64,000 nt of DNA, taken from contig CAXTBB010000021.1 in assembly GCA_964242305.1 (NCBI GenBank), positions 1 to 64,000 on the forward strand, in the 5' to 3' direction. Positions 16,501-23,414 of this stretch are shown here, piece by piece. The notes under the pieces are model-generated. The model did not search any database. It was not told where the DNA came from and was given only the letters and a program-made list of their open reading frames with translations. The stretch's first letter is position 1; every line of letters begins with the position of its first letter. The DNA is from DATLGB01 sp964242305 (GTDB lineage Bacteria; Actinomycetota; Thermoleophilia; Solirubrobacterales; Solirubrobacteraceae). The position numbers were made by a program, and so were the translations under genes.

Positions 16501-16612
16501 CGTGCTCGAGGTCGCCGACGGGATCCTCGGCCAGGGCTTCGAGCCGACGCCGTCCTTCAGCGCGTGCTCGATGTGCGACTACCGGATCGCGTGTCCAGCC
16601 GCAGAGCGATGA
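13559..16612 (+). CDS. UvrD/PcrA-like helicase fused to a RecB-type Fe-S nuclease (AdnB-like)
   Basis: A 1017-residue superfamily 1A helicase with a C-terminal PD-(D/E)xK nuclease, probably for DNA break resection. Helicase motifs are Walker A GGAGTGKTSAL near residue 8, VDELQD (II), GDDDQAIYRFRGA (III), HAAKGLEFDHVYV (V) and MAMTRARTRL (VI). The nuclease shows GRVDRVDRL and YELIDYKTG. Four cysteines in TYRTCPLKY and CSMCDYRIAC form an AddB/RecB-type iron-sulfur cluster. Mycobacterial AdnA and AdnB have this layout but work as a pair, and no partner lies here. ATG 13559 suits the -10 spacing better than ATG 13556. The end overlaps the convergent MFS gene by 56 bases. Confidence 0.92.
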   Translation: MSVLIIGGAGTGKTSALVERFATLVRDGVAPEDILVLTLSSAAADALRARMEAAVASGYEALTVTTFHGFCAKLLRDEAAEAGVDPFATPVSQGDRLAMLLERIDELSLTHHDLRGNPSAVLGAVVGRIDRLKDELITASDYAAWAETLTDGAREREFAGIYAAHDRMLAEAGTLDFGDLVLHAFRLLRERPHVRTQLEARYTHVLVDELQDVNFAQGLLLRMLNRNLFAAGDDDQAIYRFRGAATKNLREFEGSVVHLERSHRVPERILAAAEAVVAPLEDRIAKALTGRDGGVVDFWRADNERAQAQAVAADVERLINSAHPPGAPEDIAVLVRSVKGEGQAVAVALEERAVPYRVNGAAAFFQRAEVRDLLAWLRLLVDPGDAGAVVRALARPPIELRSIDLARVTQIARRRKLDMVGALGAAMESPQIPPEARERILAFLKLYRSAAGALDSTRADLFTHRMIERLGLRRQLLFAATPEVVERLVNLAKFGELAATYARRSPQATARDFARSISAVAEAGLREEEAGAGGDALGVQVMGMHAAKGLEFDHVYVLGLFAARMPGPRRRSLEPIPDALVKEAVPPDTKSAHIAEQRRLLHMAMTRARTRLVLAYPEQTERGARQQPSPFAEEARAAVAGEWVPKQEELFGPAETLQSTFRVLRDELMTTVAEVGGRLGELRFDTDLDVSHAVVRYLEVMKLSALLERTRAGMSVAEALPEVNARLLQAVTSEQREIFETSALDEYLLDAERDERTRASLVARRAEPSLEQFLPRRGEGLLLSASDIDTYRTCPLKYKFARVFRIPQEPTLNQRFGILVHQVLERFHAGETPDGTLPELLGLLDQGWRRGGFGDSEQEKQLQGKAEQALIRYHERFHSDDAEPVWFERSFSFSLGKHTVRGRVDRVDRLADGAYELIDYKTGRPKKAADLREDVQLALYSVAAIEAWDLEAAHQAYYYVLDDAKVPVDRTEDDREWIAETVLEVADGILGQGFEPTPSFSACSMCDYRIACPAAER

Positions 16613-17708
16613 GCGTGGAGGCCGCGGCGAGTGTCAGGTAGGGGACGGCGTCTGTCGTGACGGCGGCGAGCGCGCCGGCGCCCGCGCCGCCCAGTGCCGT
16701 CCCGCCGCCCCAGGCCAGGTTGCCGAGGCTGTAGGCGAAGGCCGGGTTGAGCTCGCGGCGCTCGGCGGCGTCGCCGAGCAGCGACATCGCCGGGGCCCAC
16801 AGCAGGCCGAGGCAGCCGAGGCCGATCACCACCGCCACGCCGAGCGTGACGGCGGACCCGGTGAGCGGCAGGACGGCGATGCCGGCGGCACCGAGGAGCA
16901 GGCCGCGGCGGGCGGGCGCCAGCGCGCCGCGGCGGTCGGCCATGCGCCCCGCCCGCGGGGACAGCGCCGACTCGAGGACGACCGCGATCAGGAAGACCGC
17001 GGCGATGGCGACGGCGGTCGCCCCGAGGGCGTCCAGCCGCAGCGGGACGAGCACGTTGACCGCGCCGAACACCGCCGACGGCATCGCCATCAGCAGGATG
17101 CCGGTCCGGGCGCGGCCGTCGCGGAGCAGGCTGCGGCTGCTCGGCAGCACCGCGAAGGCCGGATCGGGCAGGCGCGTGAGCGCGGCGATCAGCCCGACCG
17201 GCAGCGCCACGAAGGCGGCGAAGACGACCTCCCGGCCGACGGCGTCGGCGGCGGCGCCGAGCACCGGCCCGCCGAGGGCGCCGGCGATGGCAGCGCCGAT
17301 CGCCGTCCCCATCGCCTCCACGCGGCGCTCGCGCGGCGCGACCGCCACCACCCACGACAGCCCGCCCGTCCAGACAGCGGCGGCGGCGAAGCCCTGCAGG
17401 CCGCGCGCGAGGATCAACAGCGGCGCCGAGTCGGCCAGCGCGAACGCGAGGCTGGCGACGGCGATGACGGCGAGCGCGACGACCACCGTCCGCCGCGGCC
17501 CGATGCGCGCCGCCAGCAGACCCGCGGGCAGGCTGGAGAGCACGGTGCCGAGCGGGTAGGAGGCCGACAGCAGGCCCGCGCCGGCCTTGGAGAAGTCGTA
17601 GTCGCGGGCGAGGTCGGGGAGCAGCGGCGTGATCGTCGAGTAGATCGACGTCTCGACGACGAGGGCGACGGAGATGATGGTCAGCAGCCGCCGGACGTCC
17701 GGCGTCAC
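16557..17708 (-). CDS. MFS transporter
   Basis: A 383-residue major facilitator with about 12 hydrophobic helices and the loop 2-3 signature (AGLLAARIGPRRTVV). SYPLGTVLSSLPAGL and the overall profile resemble drug/proton antiporters of the DHA1 type, but the substrate is unknown. GTG 17708 is preceded by GGAGG with a 5-base spacer inside the end of the PAC2 gene, one base from its stop, so the two are cotranscribed. The last 19 residues run into the end of the convergent helicase gene. Confidence 0.87.
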   Translation of the reverse strand: MTPDVRRLLTIISVALVVETSIYSTITPLLPDLARDYDFSKAGAGLLSASYPLGTVLSSLPAGLLAARIGPRRTVVVALAVIAVASLAFALADSAPLLILARGLQGFAAAAVWTGGLSWVVAVAPRERRVEAMGTAIGAAIAGALGGPVLGAAADAVGREVVFAAFVALPVGLIAALTRLPDPAFAVLPSSRSLLRDGRARTGILLMAMPSAVFGAVNVLVPLRLDALGATAVAIAAVFLIAVVLESALSPRAGRMADRRGALAPARRGLLLGAAGIAVLPLTGSAVTLGVAVVIGLGCLGLLWAPAMSLLGDAAERRELNPAFAYSLGNLAWGGGTALGGAGAGALAAVTTDAVPYLTLAAASTLIALRLDTRSGSRTSSTR

Positions 17709-17709
17709 G

Positions 17710-18624
17710 TCACCCTCCGAAGGCGGGGAAGTCGCCTCCCGGCGGGCCGCCCTTCCCACCGCCGCCGCGCTGGCGCAGGAAGCGCTGGAACTCCTTGGCG
17801 AGGACGTCGCCGGACGGCAGGCTGTCGAGGTCGGGCGGGGTGTCCTCCTCGGCGGCGGCACGCTCGAGGCGCTCGACGAACGCCTGCACGTCCGGGTCGG
17901 ACTCGACGGCGCGGTTGACCTGGCGCTCGTACTCGCCGGCGGCCTCCTCGAGCTCCGTCGCGTCGACCGCGACCCCGACGACGCCCTCCAGCTTGCGCAC
18001 GAGCGCGAGCGCGCCCTTCGGGTTGGGCGAGACGGCGACGTAGTGGGGGACGGCCGCCCACAGCGACACGGACGGGATGCCGCGCTGCTGGCAGACGGTG
18101 TGCAGCACGCCGGTGATGCCGGTCGGCCCCTGGTAGGAGGACTGGTTGAGGCCGACGCGCTCGATCAGCGCCTCGTCGGAGGCCAGGCCGGTGATGCTGA
18201 CGGGCCGGGTGTGGGGGACGTCGGCGAGCAGCGAGCCGAGCGTGACGATCGACTGGACGCCGAGCGCCTCGGCGAGGTCGACGATCGTGTCGCAGAAGGT
18301 GCGCCAGCGGTAGCTGGGCTCGTGGCCGCTGACGAGCACGAGGTCGCGCGGGGCACCGGGCGCGGTGGCCGCGTGGATCTGCACGTCGGGCCAGTCGACC
18401 TCGCGGCTGATGCCGTCCACGAAGCGGATCGTCGGCCGGGTCGCCTGGAAGTCGTAGAAGTCCTCCGGGTCGATGGTCGCGAAGCGCTGCGCCTTGAGGG
18501 CGCTGCCCACGAAGGTGAGCGCGGAGGACGCGGCGTCCCCCGCGTCGTTCCACCCCTCGAAGGCCGCCACCAGTGCCGGTGCGCGGAGCCCGTCAGGTCG
18601 GCGTTCCCAACGCAGAGGCTGCAT
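17710..18624 (-). CDS. PAC2 family protein (proteasome assembly chaperone-like)
   Basis: A 304-residue member of the PAC2 family, found in most actinobacteria and archaea. Typical segments are ALVAAFEGWNDAGDAAS at the N-terminus and VSGHEPSYRWRTFC. Eukaryotic PAC2 helps assemble proteasome alpha rings. Actinobacterial versions are often called ATP-grasp-associated or carboxylate-amine ligase-like, and their role is not established. The C-terminal tail is Gly-rich (RQRGGGGKGGPPGGDF). ATG 18624 lies 7 bases after TACCGT, so it is probably leaderless. The downstream MFS gene is coupled. Confidence 0.85.
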   Translation of the reverse strand: MQPLRWERRPDGLRAPALVAAFEGWNDAGDAASSALTFVGSALKAQRFATIDPEDFYDFQATRPTIRFVDGISREVDWPDVQIHAATAPGAPRDLVLVSGHEPSYRWRTFCDTIVDLAEALGVQSIVTLGSLLADVPHTRPVSITGLASDEALIERVGLNQSSYQGPTGITGVLHTVCQQRGIPSVSLWAAVPHYVAVSPNPKGALALVRKLEGVVGVAVDATELEEAAGEYERQVNRAVESDPDVQAFVERLERAAAEEDTPPDLDSLPSGDVLAKEFQRFLRQRGGGGKGGPPGGDFPAFGG

Positions 18625-18631
18625 CCGAGCC

Positions 18632-18643
18632 ACGGTACATGAT
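18632..18643. promoter_or_regulatory. Back-to-back -10 elements of a divergent gene pair
   Basis: TACCGT on the - strand (18637-18632) ends 7 bases before ATG 18624. CATGAT on the + strand (18638-18643) ends 6 bases before GTG 18650. Both imply leaderless transcripts from abutting sites. Confidence 0.45.
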
Positions 18644-18649
18644 GGGTTG

Positions 18650-19486
18650 GTGACCGCCGTGACCGCACTCCGGGCCGGACAGGACGTGGACCTCGTGCTC
18701 GCGTGCACCCGCAAGGAGCGGCTCCTGGCGCGCTCGGGGTCGCCGTACCTCGCGCTGTCGTTCCGCGATCGGTCGGGCGAGATCGCCGGCCGCGCGTTCC
18801 GGGACGCCGACACGCTGGCGGGGCACTTCGACCGCGGCGACCTCGTTCGGGTGCGCGGCCGCGTGGAGCGCTTCCGGGACGAGCTCTCGCTCGACGTCGG
18901 CGCGATCGGGCGCGCCGCCGACGCCGACCCCGCCGACTTCCTCCCCGTCGCCTACCGCGACCTCGACGAGCTCGACGGATTCCTCGAGCACCTCATCCGC
19001 GAGGTCCACGACAGCGACCTGCGCGACTGGCTGCGCGCGGTGTTCGCCGACGCCGAGCTGCGGGCGGACTTCCGCCGCGCGCCCTGCACGCGCACGGGTC
19101 ACCACGCCTACCTCGGCGGCCTGCTCGAGCACAGCGTCGCCGTCGGGACGCTGGCGCTGGAGACGTGCTTGCTGCACCCGCGGCTGAACTCGGACGTCCT
19201 CGTCACCGCCGCGCTCGTGCACGACCTGGGCAAGACGCGCGAGTTCACCTTCGGCGCCGAGATCGGCGTCTCGGACGAAGGGCGGATGGTCGGCCACGTC
19301 GCGTCGGGCGTTGCGCTGCTGGAGGCGCGCGCGGGCGGCGTGCCCGACGCCAAGCGCCTGGCCGTCGTCCACTGCGTGCTCACCCACCACGGCGAGGGGC
19401 GCTTCGCGTCGCCGGAGGCGATCGCGCTTCACCGGCTCAACGCGCTCGACGCGGCCGTCAAGGGCGCGCTAGAACATGGGGTCTGA
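18650..19486 (+). CDS. OB-fold plus HD-domain 3'-5' exonuclease-like protein (YhaM type)
   Basis: A 278-residue protein. The N-terminal 90 residues form an OB-fold nucleic-acid-binding domain (LALSFRDRSGEIAGRAF, then GDLVRVRGRVERF). An HD phosphohydrolase domain follows with HHAYLGGLLEHS and LVHDLGKTREF supplying metal ligands, and LTHHGEG near the end. This order matches YhaM/CbfI exoribonucleases, so RNA or DNA trimming is the likely job. GTG 18650 is the preferred start because CATGAT lies 6 bases upstream; TTG 18647 is possible. The next gene starts inside its stop (TGATG). Confidence 0.85.
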   Translation: MTAVTALRAGQDVDLVLACTRKERLLARSGSPYLALSFRDRSGEIAGRAFRDADTLAGHFDRGDLVRVRGRVERFRDELSLDVGAIGRAADADPADFLPVAYRDLDELDGFLEHLIREVHDSDLRDWLRAVFADAELRADFRRAPCTRTGHHAYLGGLLEHSVAVGTLALETCLLHPRLNSDVLVTAALVHDLGKTREFTFGAEIGVSDEGRMVGHVASGVALLEARAGGVPDAKRLAVVHCVLTHHGEGRFASPEAIALHRLNALDAAVKGALEHGV

Positions 19487-19671
19487 TGGGGACCCGGATC
19501 GCGTTCGCAGGCGGGGAGTCGCTGGTCGTGGAGGAGCCGCTCGACGCCGTCGTCAGCTCGCTGGAGGGCCACGCCGCCGACACCCCGGCGCTGCCCGGCT
19601 TCACCCGCGAGGACGGCCAGCCGGTCCACGTCCGGCCGGCGGCGATCCTCTACGTCACCCTGAGCGGTTGA
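19486..19671 (+). CDS. Small hypothetical protein coupled to the HD protein
   Basis: A 61-residue protein with no recognised family. It is acidic in the middle and rich in beta-forming residues, ending in PAAILYVTLSG. Its ATG shares one base with the TGA of the HD-domain gene, so it is translated by reinitiation and may act with it. Its last 22 bases overlap a doubtful ORF on the other strand. A short clamp or partner protein is possible but unsupported. Confidence 0.6.
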   Translation: MGTRIAFAGGESLVVEEPLDAVVSSLEGHAADTPALPGFTREDGQPVHVRPAAILYVTLSG

Positions 19672-19993
19672 GCGCGCCGTAGAGCGCCAGCGCGCCGGCC
19701 GGCGCCGGCCGGCGCGAGGCCGATCGCGGGCTGGAGCTCGAGGCCGAGTTGGTCCGTGAACGACTTCACGAGCCCCTGGGCGAGGGCCGACGCGAGCGGG
19801 TCGCCGCCCGTGGTCGGAAGCCGGTCGGCGAGCAGGTTCGCGGCGTCGGGCGGGGATAGGTAGTGCAGGCCGGCCACGACGAGCAGGCCGAGCGCGGCGA
19901 GGGCGGGCAGCTCCGCGCGCAGCCGGGCCGAACCGCGCCAGCCGGCCAGCAGCGCGCCGGCACCGGCGAGTCCTCCGCGGTGGCGTCCTCCAT
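19650..19993 (-). pseudogene. Possible small membrane protein with unclear N-terminus (maybe frameshifted)
   Basis: From about 19960 down to TAG at 19650 one - strand frame shows strong G/C third-position bias and encodes a plausible membrane helix (LPALAALGLLVVAGL) followed by a soluble tail. No ATG or GTG opens this frame; its only standard start, TTG 20087, lies inside the selenocysteine tRNA. ATG 19993 opens a different frame (MEDATAEDSPVPAR) that is also biased for a short way. A single frameshift near 19950 would join them, so this may be a decayed gene or a CTG-started one. No family is recognised. Confidence 0.3.
19691..19716. repeat. 26-bp perfect palindrome
   Basis: Bases 19691-19703 are the exact reverse complement of 19704-19716; the unit is built from CCGG and GCGC steps. 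It lies 20 bases after the stop of the small 61-residue gene, where it could end transcription as a cruciform-like hairpin. It also overlaps the end of a doubtful - strand ORF. Confidence 0.7.
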
Positions 19994-20035
19994 GGAACAG
20001 GTATCGGCGCGTGCTTAGCCCGCTCAGGACGGCAA

Positions 20036-20041
20036 TAGTCT
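20036..20041 (+). promoter_or_regulatory. -10 element of the tRNA-Sec gene
   Basis: TAGTCT ends 10 bases before the first base of the mature tRNA. No convincing -35 is seen. Confidence 0.4.
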
Positions 20042-20051
20042 CACCCGTCCT

Positions 20052-20143
20052 GGAGCGGCGGGGGCCGGTGCCCCACCTCGTCTTCAAAACGAGCGCGCCG
20101 CGGCGACCCCGCGGTGGGATGGTTCGACTCCATCGCCGCTCCG
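20052..20143 (+). tRNA. selC: Selenocysteine tRNA, anticodon UCA
   Basis: A 92-base cloverleaf with the special features of tRNA-Sec. It has an 8-bp acceptor stem (GGAGCGGC 20052-20059 with GCCGCTCC 20135-20142) and discriminator G20143. The D stem is GGGGC/GCCCC with a 4-base loop CGGT. The anticodon arm is CTCGT, loop CTTCAAA (anticodon TCA at 20084-20086), ACGAG. A long variable arm has CCGCGG stems, and the T arm is GATGG, loop TTCGACT, CCATC. The 8+5 acceptor/T stack is the bacterial tRNA-Sec form. CCA is not encoded. It reads in-frame UGA as selenocysteine with SelA, SelB and SelD, none of which is in this window. Confidence 0.95.
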
Positions 20144-20156
20144 TGCGAGCACTCGG

Positions 20157-20813
20157 TCAGTGGGCTGCGACGGTGGCGAGGGCGCTGGTGACGCACGTCT
20201 CGGCGACCCGCTGCGGCTCGATCGCGAACAGGCGCGGGATGCCCGGCGCCGAGAGGCTCACGCCGACGCGGCTGCGGGCGAGGTGCATCGCCCCGAGGAA
20301 CTGGGTCCAGAGGATGCTCGCCATGTACTCCGGGTCCTCGACGTCGAAGACGCCCGTGGCGGCGCCGGCCTCGAGGACGCGGACGAGGTGGTCGATGCAC
20401 AGCGCCATGCTCTGGCCGAGGCGCAGCCACACGGAGTCCGAGATCGCCGACTGCAACTCGGCCGCGGGCCTGTTCATGAGCAGGAGCGAGATGTCGAGGA
20501 AGGCGGGGTAGCGGCTGCAGAACCCGGCGTACGCGGTCAGGCCGTGCTCGAGTTGCACGGCCGGCGTGGCGCCGGGGACGATCGACGCCTCGATGATCGA
20601 CTCGAGCTCGGCGAGGTAGTCCGTGACCGTGAGCACGAAGAGCTCCTCCTTGGAGGAGAACTGCCGGTAGATCAGGCCGCGCGCGATGCCGACGGTGCGG
20701 GCGATCTCCTCGATCGGTGCGTTGAGCATCCCCCGCTCGTCGAACAAGGCGCGGGTGGCGGCCACGAGATCGCGCTCCCGCTCACGCCGCATTGTGCTCG
20801 GCTCGGCAGCCAT
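20157..20813 (-). CDS. TetR family regulator, probably of the adjacent desaturase operon
   Basis: A 218-residue TetR protein. The N-terminal HTH is at about residues 25-50 (IEEIARTVGIARGLIYRQF, SSKEEL), and the C-terminal two thirds form the ligand-binding and dimer domain. It is divergent from the reductase/desaturase pair across 66 bases that contain nested inverted repeats, so it most likely represses that operon in response to a fatty acyl ligand, as TetR proteins do for mycobacterial desaturases. ATG 20813 lies 6 bases after TACGCT (20825-20820), so it is probably leaderless. Confidence 0.9.
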   Translation of the reverse strand: MAAEPSTMRRERERDLVAATRALFDERGMLNAPIEEIARTVGIARGLIYRQFSSKEELFVLTVTDYLAELESIIEASIVPGATPAVQLEHGLTAYAGFCSRYPAFLDISLLLMNRPAAELQSAISDSVWLRLGQSMALCIDHLVRVLEAGAATGVFDVEDPEYMASILWTQFLGAMHLARSRVGVSLSAPGIPRLFAIEPQRVAETCVTSALATVAAH

Positions 20814-20842
20814 CTACACAGCGTAGGCGAAAAACGCTATTT

Positions 20843-20871
20843 TGAGAACCAATGGTTGACACTTGTTCTCA
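20843..20871. promoter_or_regulatory. Nested inverted repeats, likely TetR operator
   Basis: TGAGAAC (20843-20849) and GTTCTCA (20865-20871) are perfect inverted arms with a 15-base spacer. Inside lies a second palindrome AACCAATGGTT (20847-20857). A consensus -35 TTGACA (20856-20861, + strand) is embedded, so a bound dimer would block the desaturase operon promoter. Confidence 0.55.
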
Positions 20872-20879
20872 CCGGCGCG

Positions 20880-21983
20880 TTGGCTGAACGCGGCGCCACG
20901 CCGAAGGTGCCGAAGTGGCGCCTATGGGTTCTGCGGCGGCTGCGGTCGCTGTTCACCCCGCTGCTTCCGGACGACTACCTGGAGCTCATCAACCCGCTCT
21001 GGTCGACGCAGGAGCTGCGCGGACGCATCGAGCGCATCAAGCGCGAGACGGATGATGCGGCGACGATCGTCATCAAGCCCGGCTGGGACTGGGAGGGCCA
21101 CGAGCCGGGCCAGTACCTGCGCATCGGCGTGGTCGTCGACGGCGTGCACCACTGGCGCGCGTACTCGCTGACCTCGGACCCCGGCCGTCCGGACGGATGC
21201 ATCTCCATCACGCCGAAGCTCGTCCCCGAGGGCAAGGTCTCACCCCACTTCGTCCGCGAGGCGCACCCGGGCTCGATCGTCCGGCTCGGCGGCGTCGAGG
21301 GGGAGTTCAAGCTCCCCGACCCCCTGCCGGAGAAGTTCCTGTTCATCAGCGCGGGCAGCGGCGTCACGCCGATCATGAGCATGATCCGCGACCTGGCCCG
21401 GCGCGACGAGCTCAAGGACGTGGTCCTGCTGCACTCGGCGCGCAACGCCGACGATGTGATCTTCGGCTCCGAGCTGCGCCGGCTCGCCAAGGAGCACGGC
21501 GGCTTCAAGCTCCACGAGCAGCTCACGGACGACATGGGCCGCATGGGCCCGGAGGATCTCGACGAGCTGTGCCCGGACTGGAGGGAGCGCGACACGTTCG
21601 CCAGCGGTCCCGGCGAGCTGCTCGACGCCCTCGACGACCACTTCGAGGAGCACGGCGACTGCGACAAGCTCCACATGGAGCGCTTCCAGCCCGTCGCCGG
21701 CGAGGGCGACGCGGAGCAGGGCGAGGGCGGGACGATCACCTTCACGGATTCTGGCGTCGAGGCCGAGAGCGATGGCTCCAAGCCGATCCTCGCCGCCGGC
21801 GAGGACGCCGGCGCCACCCTTCCCTATGGCTGCCGCATGGGCATCTGCCACACCTGCGTCGGGAAGCTCGAGTCGGGGAAGGTACGCGACCTGCGCACTG
21901 GCAAGGTCTCCTCGGGGTCGGAAGGCGAGATGATCCGGACCTGCGTCAACGCCCCTGAAGGGCCCGTCGAAATAGCACTCTGA
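20880..21983 (+). CDS. Ferredoxin reductase with C-terminal [2Fe-2S] domain (desaturase electron donor)
   Basis: About 367 residues. An FAD-binding barrel (HEPGQYLRIG, then HWRAYSLTSDP) is followed by an NAD(P) domain (FLFISAGSGVTPIMSMI) and a plant-type [2Fe-2S] domain with PYGCRMGICHTCVG and a final Cys in IRTCVN. This matches mycobacterial Rv3230c, which passes NADPH electrons to the stearoyl-CoA desaturase DesA3, and the next gene is such a desaturase. The start is uncertain: TTG 20880 is the best in-frame candidate by length, GTG 20907 or TTG 20853 are alternatives, and none has a clear ribosome binding site. Confidence 0.88.
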   Translation: MAERGATPKVPKWRLWVLRRLRSLFTPLLPDDYLELINPLWSTQELRGRIERIKRETDDAATIVIKPGWDWEGHEPGQYLRIGVVVDGVHHWRAYSLTSDPGRPDGCISITPKLVPEGKVSPHFVREAHPGSIVRLGGVEGEFKLPDPLPEKFLFISAGSGVTPIMSMIRDLARRDELKDVVLLHSARNADDVIFGSELRRLAKEHGGFKLHEQLTDDMGRMGPEDLDELCPDWRERDTFASGPGELLDALDDHFEEHGDCDKLHMERFQPVAGEGDAEQGEGGTITFTDSGVEAESDGSKPILAAGEDAGATLPYGCRMGICHTCVGKLESGKVRDLRTGKVSSGSEGEMIRTCVNAPEGPVEIAL

Positions 21984-22003
21984 AACGAAGTGAGGACCCC
22001 AGC

Positions 22004-23410
22004 ATGGAAACGATGATCGAAACCCCCCTGTCCCGCCTGTCGGAGGAGCAGCTCGAAGCGCTCGGCAAGGAGTTCGACGCGATCCACGACGACGTCTTCG
22101 ACGAGCTCGGAGACCGTGACCGCAAGTACATCACCAGCATGATCCAGATGCACCGGCAGCTGCTCGTCGCGAGCCGCATCGTGCTGCTCGGCGCCCGCTT
22201 CAAGCCGCTGTGGGCCGTCGGCACCGCCGGTCTGTCGCTGGCCAAGATCCTCGAGAACATGGAGATCGGCCACAACGTCATGCACGGCCAGTGGGACTGG
22301 ATGAACGATCCCCAGATCTCCTCCTCGGCCTGGGACTGGGACTCCGCCTCGACGGCGGAGGCGTGGAAGCACTCCCACAACTACGTCCACCACACGTTCA
22401 CCAACATCCACGGCAAGGACAAGGATCTCGGCTACGAGATCATGCGGATCGACCCCCACCAGAAGTGGAACCCGGTCTACCTCTTCCAGCCGTTCTACAA
22501 CCTGGTCCTGGCCGCGTTCTTCGAGTGGGGCGTCGCGTCCCACGACCTCGACTTCGACGCGATCAAGAAGGGCGAGAAGTCCAAGGAGCAGATCGCCCGC
22601 GAGGTCAAGGGCATGCTCGGCAAGGGCTGGCAGCAGATCCAGAAGGACTACATCGCATTCCCCGCGCTCAGCGGCCTGGCGAGCCTCGCGGTGGAGGCGA
22701 TCGTTGCCTCGGGCAAGGTCGACGGCGCCCGCCCGGCGTTCGGCAAGCGGGCGAAGGCCAAGCGGGCGTTGCGCCAGGCGCGCCGGAGGGTCGACCCACG
22801 CCGGCCCTCGGGCGCACCGCAGGCGGTGCTGCGGGAGCTGGTCGGGCGGCGGGCGTTCCGCGAGCCCTACAAGGCCACGCTCAAGGCCGACTTCACGGCG
22901 AACATCGTGCGCAACGTCTGGGCCTACGCGATCATCTTCTGCGGCCACTTCCCCGACCAGACCTACACGTTCACCCAGGAGGAGACCGACAACGAGTCGC
23001 GCGGCGGCTTCTACGTCCGTCAGCTCCTCGGGGCCGCGAACATCGAGGGCAGCCCGCTCTTCCATGTCGTGTCGGGCAATCTCGGCTACCAGGTCGAGCA
23101 CCACCTGTACCCGGACATGCCGAGCACGCGGTACGCCGAGATCGCCCCGCGCGTCAAGGACATCTGCGAGCGCTACGACCTGCCCTACAACACAGGTCCG
23201 TTCTTCCAGCAGATCGGCCAGGTGCAGCGCACGATCCTGCGGCTCGCCCTCCCGGGCGGCAAGCCCCGGCCCAAGCCCGGCCCCTACCGAGGCGACGACA
23301 CCGAGCCTGCCGTCCAGAACAGCAGCTCAAACGGCCACGCGGGCAAGAACGGATCAGGGCCTGAGCAGCACAGCGACGGCGTGCGCGTGTCGATGCCCGA
23401 CGACGACTGA
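22004..23410 (+). CDS. Membrane fatty acid desaturase (DesA3-like)
   Basis: A 468-residue integral-membrane acyl desaturase introducing a double bond with O2. The three histidine boxes holding the diiron centre are GHNVMHGQ, HSHNYVHHTFTN and QVEHHLYPD. A hydrophilic insert rich in Lys/Arg (RAKAKRALRQARRRVDPR) lies between boxes 2 and 3. The C-terminal 45 residues are a hydrophilic tail. ATG 22004 has GAGGA with a 7-base spacer. It is cotranscribed with the reductase 20 bases upstream and most likely controlled by the divergent TetR. The usual product would be an unsaturated membrane lipid chain such as oleoyl. Confidence 0.92.
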   Translation: METMIETPLSRLSEEQLEALGKEFDAIHDDVFDELGDRDRKYITSMIQMHRQLLVASRIVLLGARFKPLWAVGTAGLSLAKILENMEIGHNVMHGQWDWMNDPQISSSAWDWDSASTAEAWKHSHNYVHHTFTNIHGKDKDLGYEIMRIDPHQKWNPVYLFQPFYNLVLAAFFEWGVASHDLDFDAIKKGEKSKEQIAREVKGMLGKGWQQIQKDYIAFPALSGLASLAVEAIVASGKVDGARPAFGKRAKAKRALRQARRRVDPRRPSGAPQAVLRELVGRRAFREPYKATLKADFTANIVRNVWAYAIIFCGHFPDQTYTFTQEETDNESRGGFYVRQLLGAANIEGSPLFHVVSGNLGYQVEHHLYPDMPSTRYAEIAPRVKDICERYDLPYNTGPFFQQIGQVQRTILRLALPGGKPRPKPGPYRGDDTEPAVQNSSSNGHAGKNGSGPEQHSDGVRVSMPDDD

Positions 23411-23414
23411 CCGC

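Noticed and set aside
20041..20430. - strand ORF across the tRNA-Sec gene and the 3' part of tetR
   Set aside because: Antisense to well-supported features, with no homology-like pattern.
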